From Firm-04 sp045600205 (GTDB lineage: Bacteria > Bacillota > Clostridia > Oscillospirales > Ruminococcaceae), in NCBI GenBank assembly GCA_045600205.1, contig JAZRXM010000014.1, forward strand, positions 1 through 64,000: a stretch of DNA of 64,000 bases, given 5' to 3'. Below the pieces are notes generated by a model. That model did not search any database. It was not told where the DNA came from and was given only the letters and a program-made list of their open reading frames with translations. Within the stretch, counting starts at the first letter, position 1. Every line of letters starts with the position of its first letter. This document shows, piece by piece, positions 25,801-33,638 of the stretch. Both the position numbers and the translations under genes were made by a program.

Positions 25801-28613
25801 ACATTGTAATTGCCTGCACAATCGTTCAAGAGGATGACAAGATAGCCGTAGCCGTTATTGTCACCATATTCATGCAAATCAAACACCGATAAATCAGACA
25901 GTACAAGGAAATTCTCCTGCCATTTCTCCTTTGGAACTTCAGTCAGTTTCGAAAGGTCGGATACAAAATAAGCCTTCACATTACTGATATCCGATGGAGT
26001 GTCAGTTGCGCTCATCTCCACTTTCAGATAATTGTTGCAGACATCGGCAGTGATTGCCGCATAATTCTCCTTTGTCGCGCTCGTAGACAGAGAAAGACTC
26101 TTCAACTGCGGCAGTACGTTTTCCAGCTGCACGCTCGTATTCAGAGTGGGCTTACCTTGATCGTCAAAAATGCTGTAAACATCAATCGTAAATTGATCGT
26201 CAATCGTACTTTCCTTTTGTGCCAGTGAAATTTTCACATCAAATTCTGAATCTCCGCCTTCGGAACGAATCGGAATCAACGTCACAGTGTAAGCCGTGCC
26301 GTCATCGGAATTACCTGCACTCTGTTGATATTCCCGATTGATGACCCACGCATCCTTTTTCAGGAATTCAACCTCTTTGATCGTGATTTTACCAATGCAA
26401 TCCAACAACGCAAGATCCTTAAGGCATGGGGTATCGCACTCCAGGTCGTGCTTCACATCAATCTTGAACTGATATTCATTGGTCCAACTATCCGGTGTAT
26501 CGTGAGTCTCCATGCTGATGTTTCCATAATCAAACACAATGTAAAACGGCGACATCGGTACTGCCGATTCCTCGTCCTGCGTCGAATCGCCTCCCAACAA
26601 GAAGAAATACAGATATTTTATGTCAGACGGAACGGAGAACTGCACATTACCATATTCATCCACAGGAATCTTGTGCACACTCTGCATATTCTGATCGGTG
26701 CAGGCGTATAACGAACAGCCTGCATATTCCATGCCGAGCGAAAATCCGATTGGATCAATATCATATTCTTTGATATCCCGCACAATCACGGGAACAGTCG
26801 AACCATCGGGCAGAGTAGCTTCTGTCACCAACATATTTGCGGACGCATTCTCAAATGTTGTCTGCACATTCTCGAACACGGCACTCGGATCAATCAGTTC
26901 CCGCAGGGGTACGATGTGATACTCCAATGAAAGTGTCTTCACACCCTGATAGGGAGAAATCGCAAGCGATGCAACCTGCTGTTCCTGCATTTCTGTTTCA
27001 AGTTCCGAAAAACTGCTGTAGGATGTTTGATGCTCGCCGCCGTTTGCATCCTGATAGGCGCAGGAATACAGGAAGTAAGCCACACCGTCTTTCCACGTAA
27101 TCATCGGAATATAATACTGATCATTCTGCAGGACAAATGTGTCATGCTGTGTTTCTTCTACATTTTCATAAGTAATATCTGCCGTCAATTCTTTCGGCAC
27201 CGCACTGACAGAAAAACAGAATACCTGATCATCGGGGAACTCCTTCCCAATCAGATCAGACAGATTGATTATGACTTCTTTGTTGTCCGGGAATACACCG
27301 CTCATCATAGCATCTGTGCCGTCACATAGCTGAACATAATAGCATTTATTTTCATCTTGCTGTTGAAGAATGATCTGGCATTCATTATTCCGAAACATCT
27401 CATAATGGATGTCATACTGAACGCCGTTGCTCTGATCCAGATCTTCACAAGATGGATTGCTTACAACGGTGACACCGCAGCAATCAAACTTCAGCGTGAA
27501 AACATTGTCCTCAAAGGACACATATGTGGTTCGTCCTTTTGAATTCTCAGAATACACGCCATTTTCGCCGATATGCAAAGCGTGTTCGATGTTAAATGTC
27601 GACTGGCTCGCTTTCACATGATGATGTTCACCTGCATCAAACCAATCCGCTGCAAATTGCGTACCCTTTTTGACATAATATTCCACTGTGTTGCTGCATT
27701 CTCGGTTGAGAAGGTCGGTATCAGAAATCTGATTCATCCATTTCTCTTGCTGCGGACCGTTTGGTTCCTGAATCACCTGATAGAACACAGTTTCGGTGAT
27801 CTGATGGCTCTGCTGGTCAAAGCGGTATTTCTTACACTTAAAATTTGCAAACGAATCAAAAACATATGATTCCAGAGATACATACAATTCGGATTCCCAT
27901 GTGCAAAGATAGGTGATAATCAGCTGATCGCCCTGTACTTTGCAATCAAAATACTGACCAAAATCATCCTGGCCGTACTGTACTTTCAAGAAGCCCAAAA
28001 CATTCGTTGCAATTTCTTCCTTGGTATCCTTTGCGATTTCTGTTGCAAAAGTATAGGACTGTACTGCGGTAAGGGTGGTGGTTGTTGTAGTCGTGGTAGT
28101 AGTCGTGGTAGTAGTCGTGGTGGTTGCTTTCTCAGAAGTAGTCGATGCTTGTTCGGAGGTTGTATTTTCCGAAACGACTGTTGCTGTGGAAGTTGTCGGC
28201 ACAGTCGTAGCGGCAGCTGTAGCCGAAGCGTTTGTCGCCGCGGACGTTGTCAACGCAGTCGTAGCGGCAGCTGCAGCCGAAGTGATTGCCGCCGCAGACG
28301 TTGTCAAAGCGGTCGTAGTAGCAACTTTGGTCGAAGTGGATGCCGCCGTGGACGTTGTCAAAGCGGTCGTAACGGCAGCTTTTGTTGAAGTGGTTGCTGT
28401 CGTAGACGTTGTCAGCGCAGTCGTGGTGACAGCAATTTCCGTGGCAGATACATTCAATGTGGTCGGCACATCGTTTTCGGCTGCCGTGACTGTTTCCTTT
28501 GCAGGACTATCCGCTGCAAAAACCGCCAATGCGTTCATATTGCTGAGCGAGAGAAATGCCAGTGCGGAAATAAAAGCAGCTGTTTTCCGCAGGGTTTCCT
28601 TTTTTGAATTCAT
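22806..28613 (-). CDS. Giant membrane-anchored surface protein with Thr/Ala repeats and Ig-like domains
   Basis: About 1935 residues from ATG 28613; an ATG at 28622 is equally possible (both follow AAGGATGG). Order: signal peptide (to about 33); five 18-residue Thr/Ala repeats (64-153, each starting TTALTTS or similar); a run of about 17 Thr near 168-184; a large beta-rich region (about 190-1200); then repeated Ig-like modules of the kind FVVDTVAPKASI, FTVDTITPDISI, each with an LAGN motif (about 1250-1850). It ends in one membrane helix and KKRKKKLY, with no LPXTG sortase motif. Last gene of the secretion locus, about 40 bp after the cohesin-like gene. Probably a stalk-like adhesin or polysaccharide-contacting protein; function not known. 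Confidence 0.75.
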   Translation of the reverse strand: MNSKKETLRKTAAFISALAFLSLSNMNALAVFAADSPAKETVTAAENDVPTTLNVSATEIAVTTTALTTSTTATTSTKAAVTTALTTSTAASTSTKVATTTALTTSAAAITSAAAAATTALTTSAATNASATAAATTVPTTSTATVVSENTTSEQASTTSEKATTTTTTTTTTTTTTTTTLTAVQSYTFATEIAKDTKEEIATNVLGFLKVQYGQDDFGQYFDCKVQGDQLIITYLCTWESELYVSLESYVFDSFANFKCKKYRFDQQSHQITETVFYQVIQEPNGPQQEKWMNQISDTDLLNRECSNTVEYYVKKGTQFAADWFDAGEHHHVKASQSTFNIEHALHIGENGVYSENSKGRTTYVSFEDNVFTLKFDCCGVTVVSNPSCEDLDQSNGVQYDIHYEMFRNNECQIILQQQDENKCYYVQLCDGTDAMMSGVFPDNKEVIINLSDLIGKEFPDDQVFCFSVSAVPKELTADITYENVEETQHDTFVLQNDQYYIPMITWKDGVAYFLYSCAYQDANGGEHQTSYSSFSELETEMQEQQVASLAISPYQGVKTLSLEYHIVPLRELIDPSAVFENVQTTFENASANMLVTEATLPDGSTVPVIVRDIKEYDIDPIGFSLGMEYAGCSLYACTDQNMQSVHKIPVDEYGNVQFSVPSDIKYLYFFLLGGDSTQDEESAVPMSPFYIVFDYGNISMETHDTPDSWTNEYQFKIDVKHDLECDTPCLKDLALLDCIGKITIKEVEFLKKDAWVINREYQQSAGNSDDGTAYTVTLIPIRSEGGDSEFDVKISLAQKESTIDDQFTIDVYSIFDDQGKPTLNTSVQLENVLPQLKSLSLSTSATKENYAAITADVCNNYLKVEMSATDTPSDISNVKAYFVSDLSKLTEVPKEKWQENFLVLSDLSVFDLHEYGDNNGYGYLVILLNDCAGNYNVYYYSGLGDEGATYTTEVGEAVPILVDNQDPQTPELTILDGKGNNSNWFDSVATLQVKIQDNEDRCSEIEQISVYFTHQEYLFEDIRLSDLEAPEGNITAAEALKKGEFYIKLVPVNANGELIPDDKPNQFSEEYCYVKPYFCFGDAMIPYQTKDGEKIYPLIRDNGHFTVKMIAIDQGHNKSQLAAVQVYIDKTCPAITSIQFEKEWAISTDETDEIAKNESYSHFANQDVTLKVTCRDDKPSSGLDKVYYKLVESDKSEAETETLEAAVANNQAVLTIPVGFKGDIWLWVQDQVGHISKYVTAGGFISETLENHEKTANITIELPETAYQDIDGHPLYNSEITAKITVSDPQTCIEKITVQSNEAEQPGWETLAYDRKIPTEQSGTVVLKTDDNGSLLQVTMNDKANNSLTAQTVYSIDTTAPQIALSGLNQSDTIQYYNDYITAQIAITERNFADAMVNGTVSTDFQLDPDTRRDSADATYVKTLVYDSDGRYSLDVTATDLAGNPSANEIHTGTFVVDTVAPKASILVREVGGKTIPIGKDTYVGSNTEVVVNIDELNFDPNSIQVTINGKAFQAGNWNGNNSHTLLIPKANFAQEGLYTIAVSGKDLAGNSLSPATVSFTVDTITPDISISGISAANRGDVAPVIQIMEQNFASQKVEIYRNGSLLRSAAEENGNVVKFFISESAYLLGRWTTDSKNPTKRSLVFDSFQKEEAFDGNYRIAVSAVDHADNVGQKSIDFSVNRFGSVFTLANASEILGCHLSQAPTLTITERNVNLHHEGEEIVVIVDKGTNTVRLTADQFTVSEPVPLADQSGYEYTIAIQPDVFDLDLDYSVSIQTIDAAGNKNVSNLKNLEIAFSMDTHIPEFQCDDLLDRAEFRNSEREFHLNVNEALKHLKVTTSLNEVLLDQDGQENGNNSYVFLVPASNSSRDLYIELEDLAGNHTVKTIQNVLVTENVFLYTMHKSWAKVIAAVAVLGGGSAAGVVLAKKRKKKLY
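28155..28424. repeat. 54-bp tandem repeat inside the giant surface-protein gene
   Basis: Five copies of a 54-bp unit encoding an 18-residue Thr/Ala module. The landmark GACGTTGTC recurs at 28243, 28297, 28351 and 28405, exactly 54 bp apart. Copy number may vary between strains without changing frame. Confidence 0.9.
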
Positions 28614-28653
28614 AATAACCATCCATCCTTTTTGGAAATCATATCGGATTTTT

Positions 28654-29583
28654 TTATTTCTGTTTTCTACGGAAGCCGATATAGTACACAATCGAGCCGC
28701 CAAGCAGCACCATCAGGGAGATGATGCCGATTGTTTTCCAGTTCGGTCCATTTTTCGAAGATTCCTGTACTGCAGGTGCATCGGTGGAAGATACCGTGGT
28801 AGATGCCTCAGTACAAATCGTCGTAACAAGGGACGCAGTGGTAACAGTGGTTGTTGTGGTAGCAATCGTTGTCAGGGAAGTGACCGTTGTTGTCGTTTCG
28901 GGAGGAGCAGTCGTCGCAGGAGGTGTAGCCGTCGTGAACGTTACGACGGGCGTTTCCACGGGCGGCGTAGTACGGACAGGCTGCTGCGGTGGTGTCGGCT
29001 CATTCGATTTGATTCGAATCCCGCCGCCAACGAGCTTCGTAAAAGCATCCGCAGAATAGCGTGTTGTTTCGTCACAAAGACGAATCGTACCATGGGCATC
29101 GGCATGTTCTTTCAAAATACTGACGCCGAAAAAATCTCCTGCCGATACCTGTTCGGGCAACTGAAACGTAATGGAAAGCAGTTCCTGTTCAAACTGTACG
29201 GGAGCATTGCTGCCAAATGCCGCACAGATATCGCACATTCTGTAATTGGCATCGGGTACATAATAACCGATGTTGGGCGCACCTGCATTCGTCATACTCG
29301 CTGCAAGATGAAAACAGTCGTATTCCGGATAGTAGGACAAGCGGGCATCTTTGGTAATGGGAAGCATCAGGGACTTGAATGCAGGACAATTTTCCTGATA
29401 CACACGGAGCGAAATCACACGGTCAGCGGGAATATCCTCGATTGCGATTTCTTTGGTTTCAACCGTCAAATGGAAATTATTGGACTGCTCCGTCACCGCA
29501 GCAGCCGTACCGAACAGGCTGATACAACCATATCCGATGAGGGTCACCGCGATTCCGACGAATTTACGAATCATACCGTGCAT
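28654..29583 (-). CDS. Cell-surface protein with cohesin-like domain, Thr-rich linker and membrane anchor
   Basis: 309 residues. A signal peptide (to about 28) is followed by a beta-sandwich domain (about 33-190) with the pattern of a cohesin: VISLRVYQENCPAFKSLMLPITKDARLS near the start, ELLSITFQLPEQVSAGDFFGVSI in the middle, and a closing LVGGGIRI. A Pro/Thr-rich stalk (195-275) leads to one membrane helix (about 282-302) and FRRKQK. Cohesins bind dockerins, so this could hold a dockerin protein at the surface, but the match is by pattern only and the domain has four Cys, which is unusual. ATG 29583 has AAGGT at correct spacing. It lies 12 bp after the small membrane protein gene. Confidence 0.6.
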   Translation of the reverse strand: MHGMIRKFVGIAVTLIGYGCISLFGTAAAVTEQSNNFHLTVETKEIAIEDIPADRVISLRVYQENCPAFKSLMLPITKDARLSYYPEYDCFHLAASMTNAGAPNIGYYVPDANYRMCDICAAFGSNAPVQFEQELLSITFQLPEQVSAGDFFGVSILKEHADAHGTIRLCDETTRYSADAFTKLVGGGIRIKSNEPTPPQQPVRTTPPVETPVVTFTTATPPATTAPPETTTTVTSLTTIATTTTTVTTASLVTTICTEASTTVSSTDAPAVQESSKNGPNWKTIGIISLMVLLGGSIVYYIGFRRKQK

Positions 29584-29595
29584 GATGTTACCTTC

Positions 29596-30024
29596 TTAGT
29601 GAATGAAATGGGGATTGCCGTGAAAAACCATAATATTTTCGATGATACGAAATTCCTGGTCTGTCGCTGACTGCGCAGCACGACCGACCAATACCGTATC
29701 GCCTGACGTTGCCTCACTGCGCGATGGTGAACGCACCACCGTATGTGACACCTCGTCATCGGGAACAGATGATTCCTCAGACAGCACATCCTCAAAGAAA
29801 AAGCTGTCACTGGCAGCCGATGCTGTGGATTTTCCTGTGCCGGCTGCACTGCCCGCACTCGGAACAAGAACAGAAGCACCGGACACGTTACTTTTTTTGC
29901 TGAATTCGATTTGAAGCAATCGAAAAATATGAAATCGGAAAGAAAAATATACCGTTACAATCAGCAGAATTCCTCCGACTGCAAACAGGATATATGCAAT
30001 CATCCGCATCACTTGCGCACTCAT
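29596..30024 (-). CDS. Small single-pass membrane protein of the kinase locus, unknown
   Basis: 142 residues from ATG 30024 (MSAQVMRM, behind AAAAGGAG). One membrane helix (about 6-27) with a short outside N-terminus; the rest is a hydrophilic, Ser/Thr-rich tail (SAGSAAGTGKSTASAASDS, then an acidic stretch EDVLSEESSVPDDE) with a positive HTVVRSPSRSEAT segment. The many Ser/Thr next to acidic residues would suit phosphorylation by the adjacent kinase and reading by FHA domains, but that is inference. It starts 13 bp after the kinase stop and 12 bp before the cohesin-like gene, so all three are co-transcribed. No family recognised. Confidence 0.6.
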   Translation of the reverse strand: MSAQVMRMIAYILFAVGGILLIVTVYFSFRFHIFRLLQIEFSKKSNVSGASVLVPSAGSAAGTGKSTASAASDSFFFEDVLSEESSVPDDEVSHTVVRSPSRSEATSGDTVLVGRAAQSATDQEFRIIENIMVFHGNPHFIH

Positions 30025-30037
30025 ATTCTGCTCCTTT

Positions 30038-31717
30038 TCATGGCTCGTCGGCATATGCCATATCCAGTTTCAATTTGACATCCTCAACGTGAAACAATTC
30101 TGCAATTACCTTGGCATAGACATTGCTGTACGTAATTTTGCCGCCACGGTAGACTTTCTCCTGAATTTTCGTGAGAATTTCCATCTGCTGCGATTTGGTT
30201 ACGCCGTTGCGGCTGAACCTTGCGGCTTTTCTGGATATCAGACTTAACAAGGTCTGACAGACTCTTGCGCTGACGACCTCGTTTTCTTCATCAATATAAA
30301 AGGAAAGCGCTTCCAGATTCTTCCACATATCCGTATAAACAGCCGGATTATCGTTGCCTTCTTTTTCCATTTTATCAATTTCTACGGCAAACGCACACGC
30401 GGAGCACAAAATTTCAGCTTTCCTGTAATGGTCATCGTTTTGTTTCAGGTCATTGCTGGAAACTGCCCTTTCAAACCACTGATAGGCTGTTTCGTTCCTG
30501 ATTTTTTCCAGTTCCAGATTCGTCATATCATCGGTCTGGTAGGGATTATAGTACAGCCAGTAAGCGTATGCGATCTGATACATACACTCGCCGTAATCGC
30601 TGTCGGTTTCCCGAATGGAATCACAGGCTTTGATTTCATTGATGATAAAATTATCTTCTGCGGCATCCAGTTTGATATCATCCTTGAAGCTTTCAATCAG
30701 CTTGATATAGATGCCGTCCCTGTTGGTGTGATCCAGACGAATCGCCTCGGCGTAGTTGCCTGTATTGACGTATTCATTATATTTTGCGGTCAGATTTGCC
30801 TGCTCTTTCCGATTTGCCGCATACGTAAGAACCCCTCCGCCCAGCAGACAAACAACCGTCAGAATGGCAGTGACTGCCACAATACGGATACTGTTCTTTC
30901 GCTCGATTCTGCAAATGTCATGATAAATCTCACTGCAGGTACGATACCGTTTTGCAGGGTCATCCGCCACGCATTTCTGAATCACGCGGCGAATATCGGG
31001 GTTGATGTTTTTATCAAACGGAAAACGTTCCCGTGAGGTCCGAAGCTGCTTTCCGTCTGATACAGACTTCGGTTTTCTGCCTTGTATCATCTGGTAAAAT
31101 GTCGCGCCGATATTAAAGACATCGGTTCGGGGATCCAGCTTTTCCAGACGGTATTGTTCGGGCGCAGCATATTCTGAGGTATAACCGGTCGGGTCCGTTT
31201 TGTGACGGATGGCAGTGCCGAAATCAATAAATTTCAGTTTCAGTTCCGAATTTCCGTCCAGAACGGTATCTCCGAATTTCAGCACCATGATGTTTTCAGG
31301 CTTCATGTCGCTGTATACTCTGCCGGTATGATGGAAGAATTCCATAAACGAGCAGATTTGTTTGGCTGCGGAACAAAACACCTTATCATCCATTGCGCCC
31401 GATGACAGCATCACATTCATCGGTACACCGTCCAGATAATCCTGCACGATATAAAAATGCGTCTGTGTTTCAAAGCACTGAATAATCATCGGGAAAAACG
31501 AGTTGGTTTTATCCAGACCGCAAAGCTCTTTAATCAGCGAAGATTCCTGCTTTGCCATTTCATATACTGCACGGTTGGATTTATCAACTTCCTTGACAGC
31601 ACGTACAGCACGCTCTGCCTCCAGGTCATATGCTTTATAGACCGTAGAGGTACCGCCTTTTCCGATAATGCACTCGATTTCGTATTTGTTTGCAAGCAGC
31701 CTGTTCTGATTGCCCAT
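30038..31717 (-). CDS. Membrane Ser/Thr protein kinase (PknB-like, Hanks type)
   Basis: 559 residues. The cytoplasmic kinase domain (about 10-265) has the glycine loop IGKGGTSTVYKAY (18-30), catalytic Lys in VKEV (about 42), a catalytic loop YSDMKPENIM near 135 with the base Asp kept but HRD replaced by YSD, DFG in FIDFGTA near 165, and APE as YAAPEQY. One membrane helix follows at about 272-294. The outer or C-terminal part (300-559) is helical and looks like a TPR-type repeat domain, not PASTA. It begins 6 bp after the PP2C gene, so kinase and phosphatase are paired. Targets may include the FHA proteins or tail protein of the same locus (inference). Confidence 0.92.
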   Translation of the reverse strand: MGNQNRLLANKYEIECIIGKGGTSTVYKAYDLEAERAVRAVKEVDKSNRAVYEMAKQESSLIKELCGLDKTNSFFPMIIQCFETQTHFYIVQDYLDGVPMNVMLSSGAMDDKVFCSAAKQICSFMEFFHHTGRVYSDMKPENIMVLKFGDTVLDGNSELKLKFIDFGTAIRHKTDPTGYTSEYAAPEQYRLEKLDPRTDVFNIGATFYQMIQGRKPKSVSDGKQLRTSRERFPFDKNINPDIRRVIQKCVADDPAKRYRTCSEIYHDICRIERKNSIRIVAVTAILTVVCLLGGGVLTYAANRKEQANLTAKYNEYVNTGNYAEAIRLDHTNRDGIYIKLIESFKDDIKLDAAEDNFIINEIKACDSIRETDSDYGECMYQIAYAYWLYYNPYQTDDMTNLELEKIRNETAYQWFERAVSSNDLKQNDDHYRKAEILCSACAFAVEIDKMEKEGNDNPAVYTDMWKNLEALSFYIDEENEVVSARVCQTLLSLISRKAARFSRNGVTKSQQMEILTKIQEKVYRGGKITYSNVYAKVIAELFHVEDVKLKLDMAYADEP

Positions 31718-31723
31718 ATCCCG

Positions 31724-32506
31724 TTATTCTCCCAAAACATATTTGACTGCAACTGCGGTAATATTATCCGTTTCCTTGCGTTCCATATTCAGCTGCATCA
31801 AATCGGATAAATTCTGATGCAGCGTTTCCGTATCCGGATTGGCTGACGGCTTCAGACGCGCCTGTATTTCCTCGCGGTCGATCATTTTGCGGAAGCCGTC
31901 AGAGCACAGCAGATATACGCAGGAATCCTCAGGCGGCTGCAAAATATAGTCGTACATTCTGTCGGATTCGCCTGCACCGATGCAGTTGGTGATCTGATTC
32001 TGCCGCTTATCAAATCGGGCAGCTTCCTCACTGAGAATGCCCCGTCTGACTTCCTCTGCCACCACAGAATGATCTGCGGTCACAAGTTCGATCCTGTCCT
32101 CATAGATTTTATATAATCGTGTATCCCCGACGTGCGCCGCCATGATCGTTTGCAAATGCGGATCAATCAGCAATGAGGTAAAGGTGGTGCCCGTTCTGCC
32201 GTTCTGCGTCCCGTATGCGTTGATCTGATCATTCAGGCGGTGCAGACAGCAATCCAATGCTGAACGGATTTCCAGAATTCCACCTGCTTTTTGCAGCAAA
32301 ACAGGGTATTCCTGCTCAAACCATGCAGCTACTTCGCTGATGACGTAAGAGCTTGCGTTTTCGCCGCCGTGCAATCCGCCAATGCCGTCGCAGACTGCAG
32401 CAAGCAGGATTTCTTTGCCGCGAAAACTTGCGATTTTCAGCATCAGCGCATCCTGATTGATTTTTTTACGGATTCCCTCTGTCGTGACATACGAATAAAT
32501 ATACAT
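31724..32506 (-). CDS. PP2C-family protein phosphatase
   Basis: 260-residue metal-dependent Ser/Thr phosphatase. Motifs: NQDALML near 17, AAVCDGIGGLHGGENAS near 36-52 (metal-binding Asp and the DGxGG turn), AAHVGDTRLYKI near 122, CSDGFRKM near 203 and TDNITAVAVKY near 246. It has no membrane segment and is soluble. It lies directly upstream of the kinase it probably opposes, the same arrangement as prpC-prkC in Bacilli. A promoter at 32592-32620 lets this half of the locus be transcribed separately from the WXG100 genes. Confidence 0.94.
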   Translation of the reverse strand: MYIYSYVTTEGIRKKINQDALMLKIASFRGKEILLAAVCDGIGGLHGGENASSYVISEVAAWFEQEYPVLLQKAGGILEIRSALDCCLHRLNDQINAYGTQNGRTGTTFTSLLIDPHLQTIMAAHVGDTRLYKIYEDRIELVTADHSVVAEEVRRGILSEEAARFDKRQNQITNCIGAGESDRMYDYILQPPEDSCVYLLCSDGFRKMIDREEIQARLKPSANPDTETLHQNLSDLMQLNMERKETDNITAVAVKYVLGE

Positions 32507-32591
32507 CCGAATCTCTCCGCATCCATCGTTCTTTTCTATGGAAAAAATATTCCAAAACAGAACAGATTCTCATAAATTTACAATCTACTTT

Positions 32592-32620
32592 ATCATAACA
32601 TATTCAAAATTAAAATGCAA
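32592..32620 (-). promoter_or_regulatory. Promoter of the phosphatase-kinase-surface protein operon
   Basis: Minus strand TTGCAT, 17-bp spacer, TATGAT, about 90 bp before the PP2C start and just after the WXG100 terminator. Confidence 0.7.
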
Positions 32621-32652
32621 GAACTTTTTCGTGAGTTTTCTCTCTACTGCTT

Positions 32653-32696
32653 AAAAAACAAGCGGAGAACCTTTCTGAAAAGCTCTCCGCTCGTTT
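32653..32696 (-). terminator. Terminator after the WXG100 gene pair
   Basis: Stem around AGCGGAGA/TCTCCGCT with a long loop, followed on the minus strand by TTGTTTTTTAA; 26 bp after the second WXG100 stop. Confidence 0.85.
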
Positions 32697-32721
32697 GTAA
32701 TATCTCGTAAAGCCAAATGAA

Positions 32722-33045
32722 TTAGTGAGGCTTCTTGATCGCAGCAACGTTGCTCTTAGCAACCTGCTCGACAACCTTAGCCGGCTCTGCAACATTCTGT
32801 ACCAGATAGTTTGCAACCTTGACCAGGTAGTTGTTGAACTGATCAAGCTGACCCTTCAGCGATCGAAACTGCTCTCTCATAGCTTCGCCGCTCTCGGATT
32901 CATAAACGCTCTGTGTCTGAGCCATGGTGGTGGATGCATTTGTAAGAATACCATCAATCTGAGATGCAAGCATCTTGAAATCGGCTGCGATTGCATTCAG
33001 CTGTTGGGGATTGACAAACAATTCCGAATTCTGATTCTTAGACAT
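32722..33045 (-). CDS. WXG100-family protein, second of the pair
   Basis: 107 residues, all helical, in the WXG100/ESAT-6 size class. Helix one (about 10-38) is followed by a turn where the WXG sequence would lie, but here it reads VYESESGEAMREQF, so Trp is replaced by Tyr and the turn is modified. Helix two runs to about 88, and a short basic tail follows. Such proteins are exported as helical-hairpin dimers by EssC-type ATPases. It is encoded 34 bp after the first WXG100 gene and 77 bp before the terminator. Probably a structural or carrier substrate; a missing Trp is seen in many second partners. Confidence 0.82.
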   Translation of the reverse strand: MSKNQNSELFVNPQQLNAIAADFKMLASQIDGILTNASTTMAQTQSVYESESGEAMREQFRSLKGQLDQFNNYLVKVANYLVQNVAEPAKVVEQVAKSNVAAIKKPH

Positions 33046-33079
33046 TTCTATACCTCCTGATTATCATCTTGACGACTGA

Positions 33080-33397
33080 TTATTTAAATGTGCACTGTGC
33101 ATTTGCCTGTGCACGGCTGTCTTCCTCACGCGCATCGTTAGAATTTGCAGTGTTACGCAGGAATGCGGAGTACTCAGTAAGGATTTCTCTCATTTCCTCG
33201 AAATAAACTTTTGCATTCTGTGCCTGCCGATAGAATGCATCCGAGTCATCGCCTTTCCAATTCATACGCAGCTCGCTATCAATGATGCTGTAGAATCGGG
33301 AATACTTGGAAAAGAAGTCATCATTCAGTGAATCCAACTTTGTAGCTGTGGCACGAAGTGCTTCCGTACCTTCTGTTAAACGAATGTAATTTGGCAT
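33080..33397 (-). CDS. esxA: WXG100-family protein, first of the pair
   Basis: 105 residues with the hallmark hairpin: helix one, a turn with NWKGDDSDAF near 45-54 (W-K-G), and helix two. The C-terminus (NSNDAREEDSRAQANAQCTFK) is hydrophilic and may hold an export signal of the YxxxD/E type, though the exact motif is not present. Encoded immediately after essC on the same strand but with its own extended -10 promoter and an excellent AGGAGG site, consistent with much higher expression than the secretion machinery. Confidence 0.9.
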   Translation of the reverse strand: MPNYIRLTEGTEALRATATKLDSLNDDFFSKYSRFYSIIDSELRMNWKGDDSDAFYRQAQNAKVYFEEMREILTEYSAFLRNTANSNDAREEDSRAQANAQCTFK

Positions 33398-33453
33398 TTG
33401 AATTTCCTCCTATTATTGATAATCGTTGCAAAGCTTTTCGCTTTGTTGAGTTT

Positions 33454-33462
33454 ATTATACCA
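33454..33462 (-). promoter_or_regulatory. Extended -10 promoter of the WXG100 pair
   Basis: Minus strand TGGTATAAT (extended -10) about 57 bp before the first WXG100 start, in a very AT-rich 240-bp gap; no good -35 box. Confidence 0.65.
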
Positions 33463-33638
33463 CACATGAATTTTGGCAGTTTTCAAAACTGCACGAATTA
33501 AAATTTTAGTTATTTTAAAATCTTGGCGGTTTGAAAATCGCGCAAAATCGGCAAATATTACGACTCAAAAAAATTTTTGCTGTTTTTCGCCCTTTTTTTT
33601 GCTGAGAAACCCCACGCTTTTTGCTGTAAAAAGCCACC

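Noticed and set aside
28155..28424. Regularly spaced repeats resembling a CRISPR array
   Set aside because: The 54-bp units are contiguous, in frame, and encode Thr/Ala modules of a surface protein; there are no distinct spacers.
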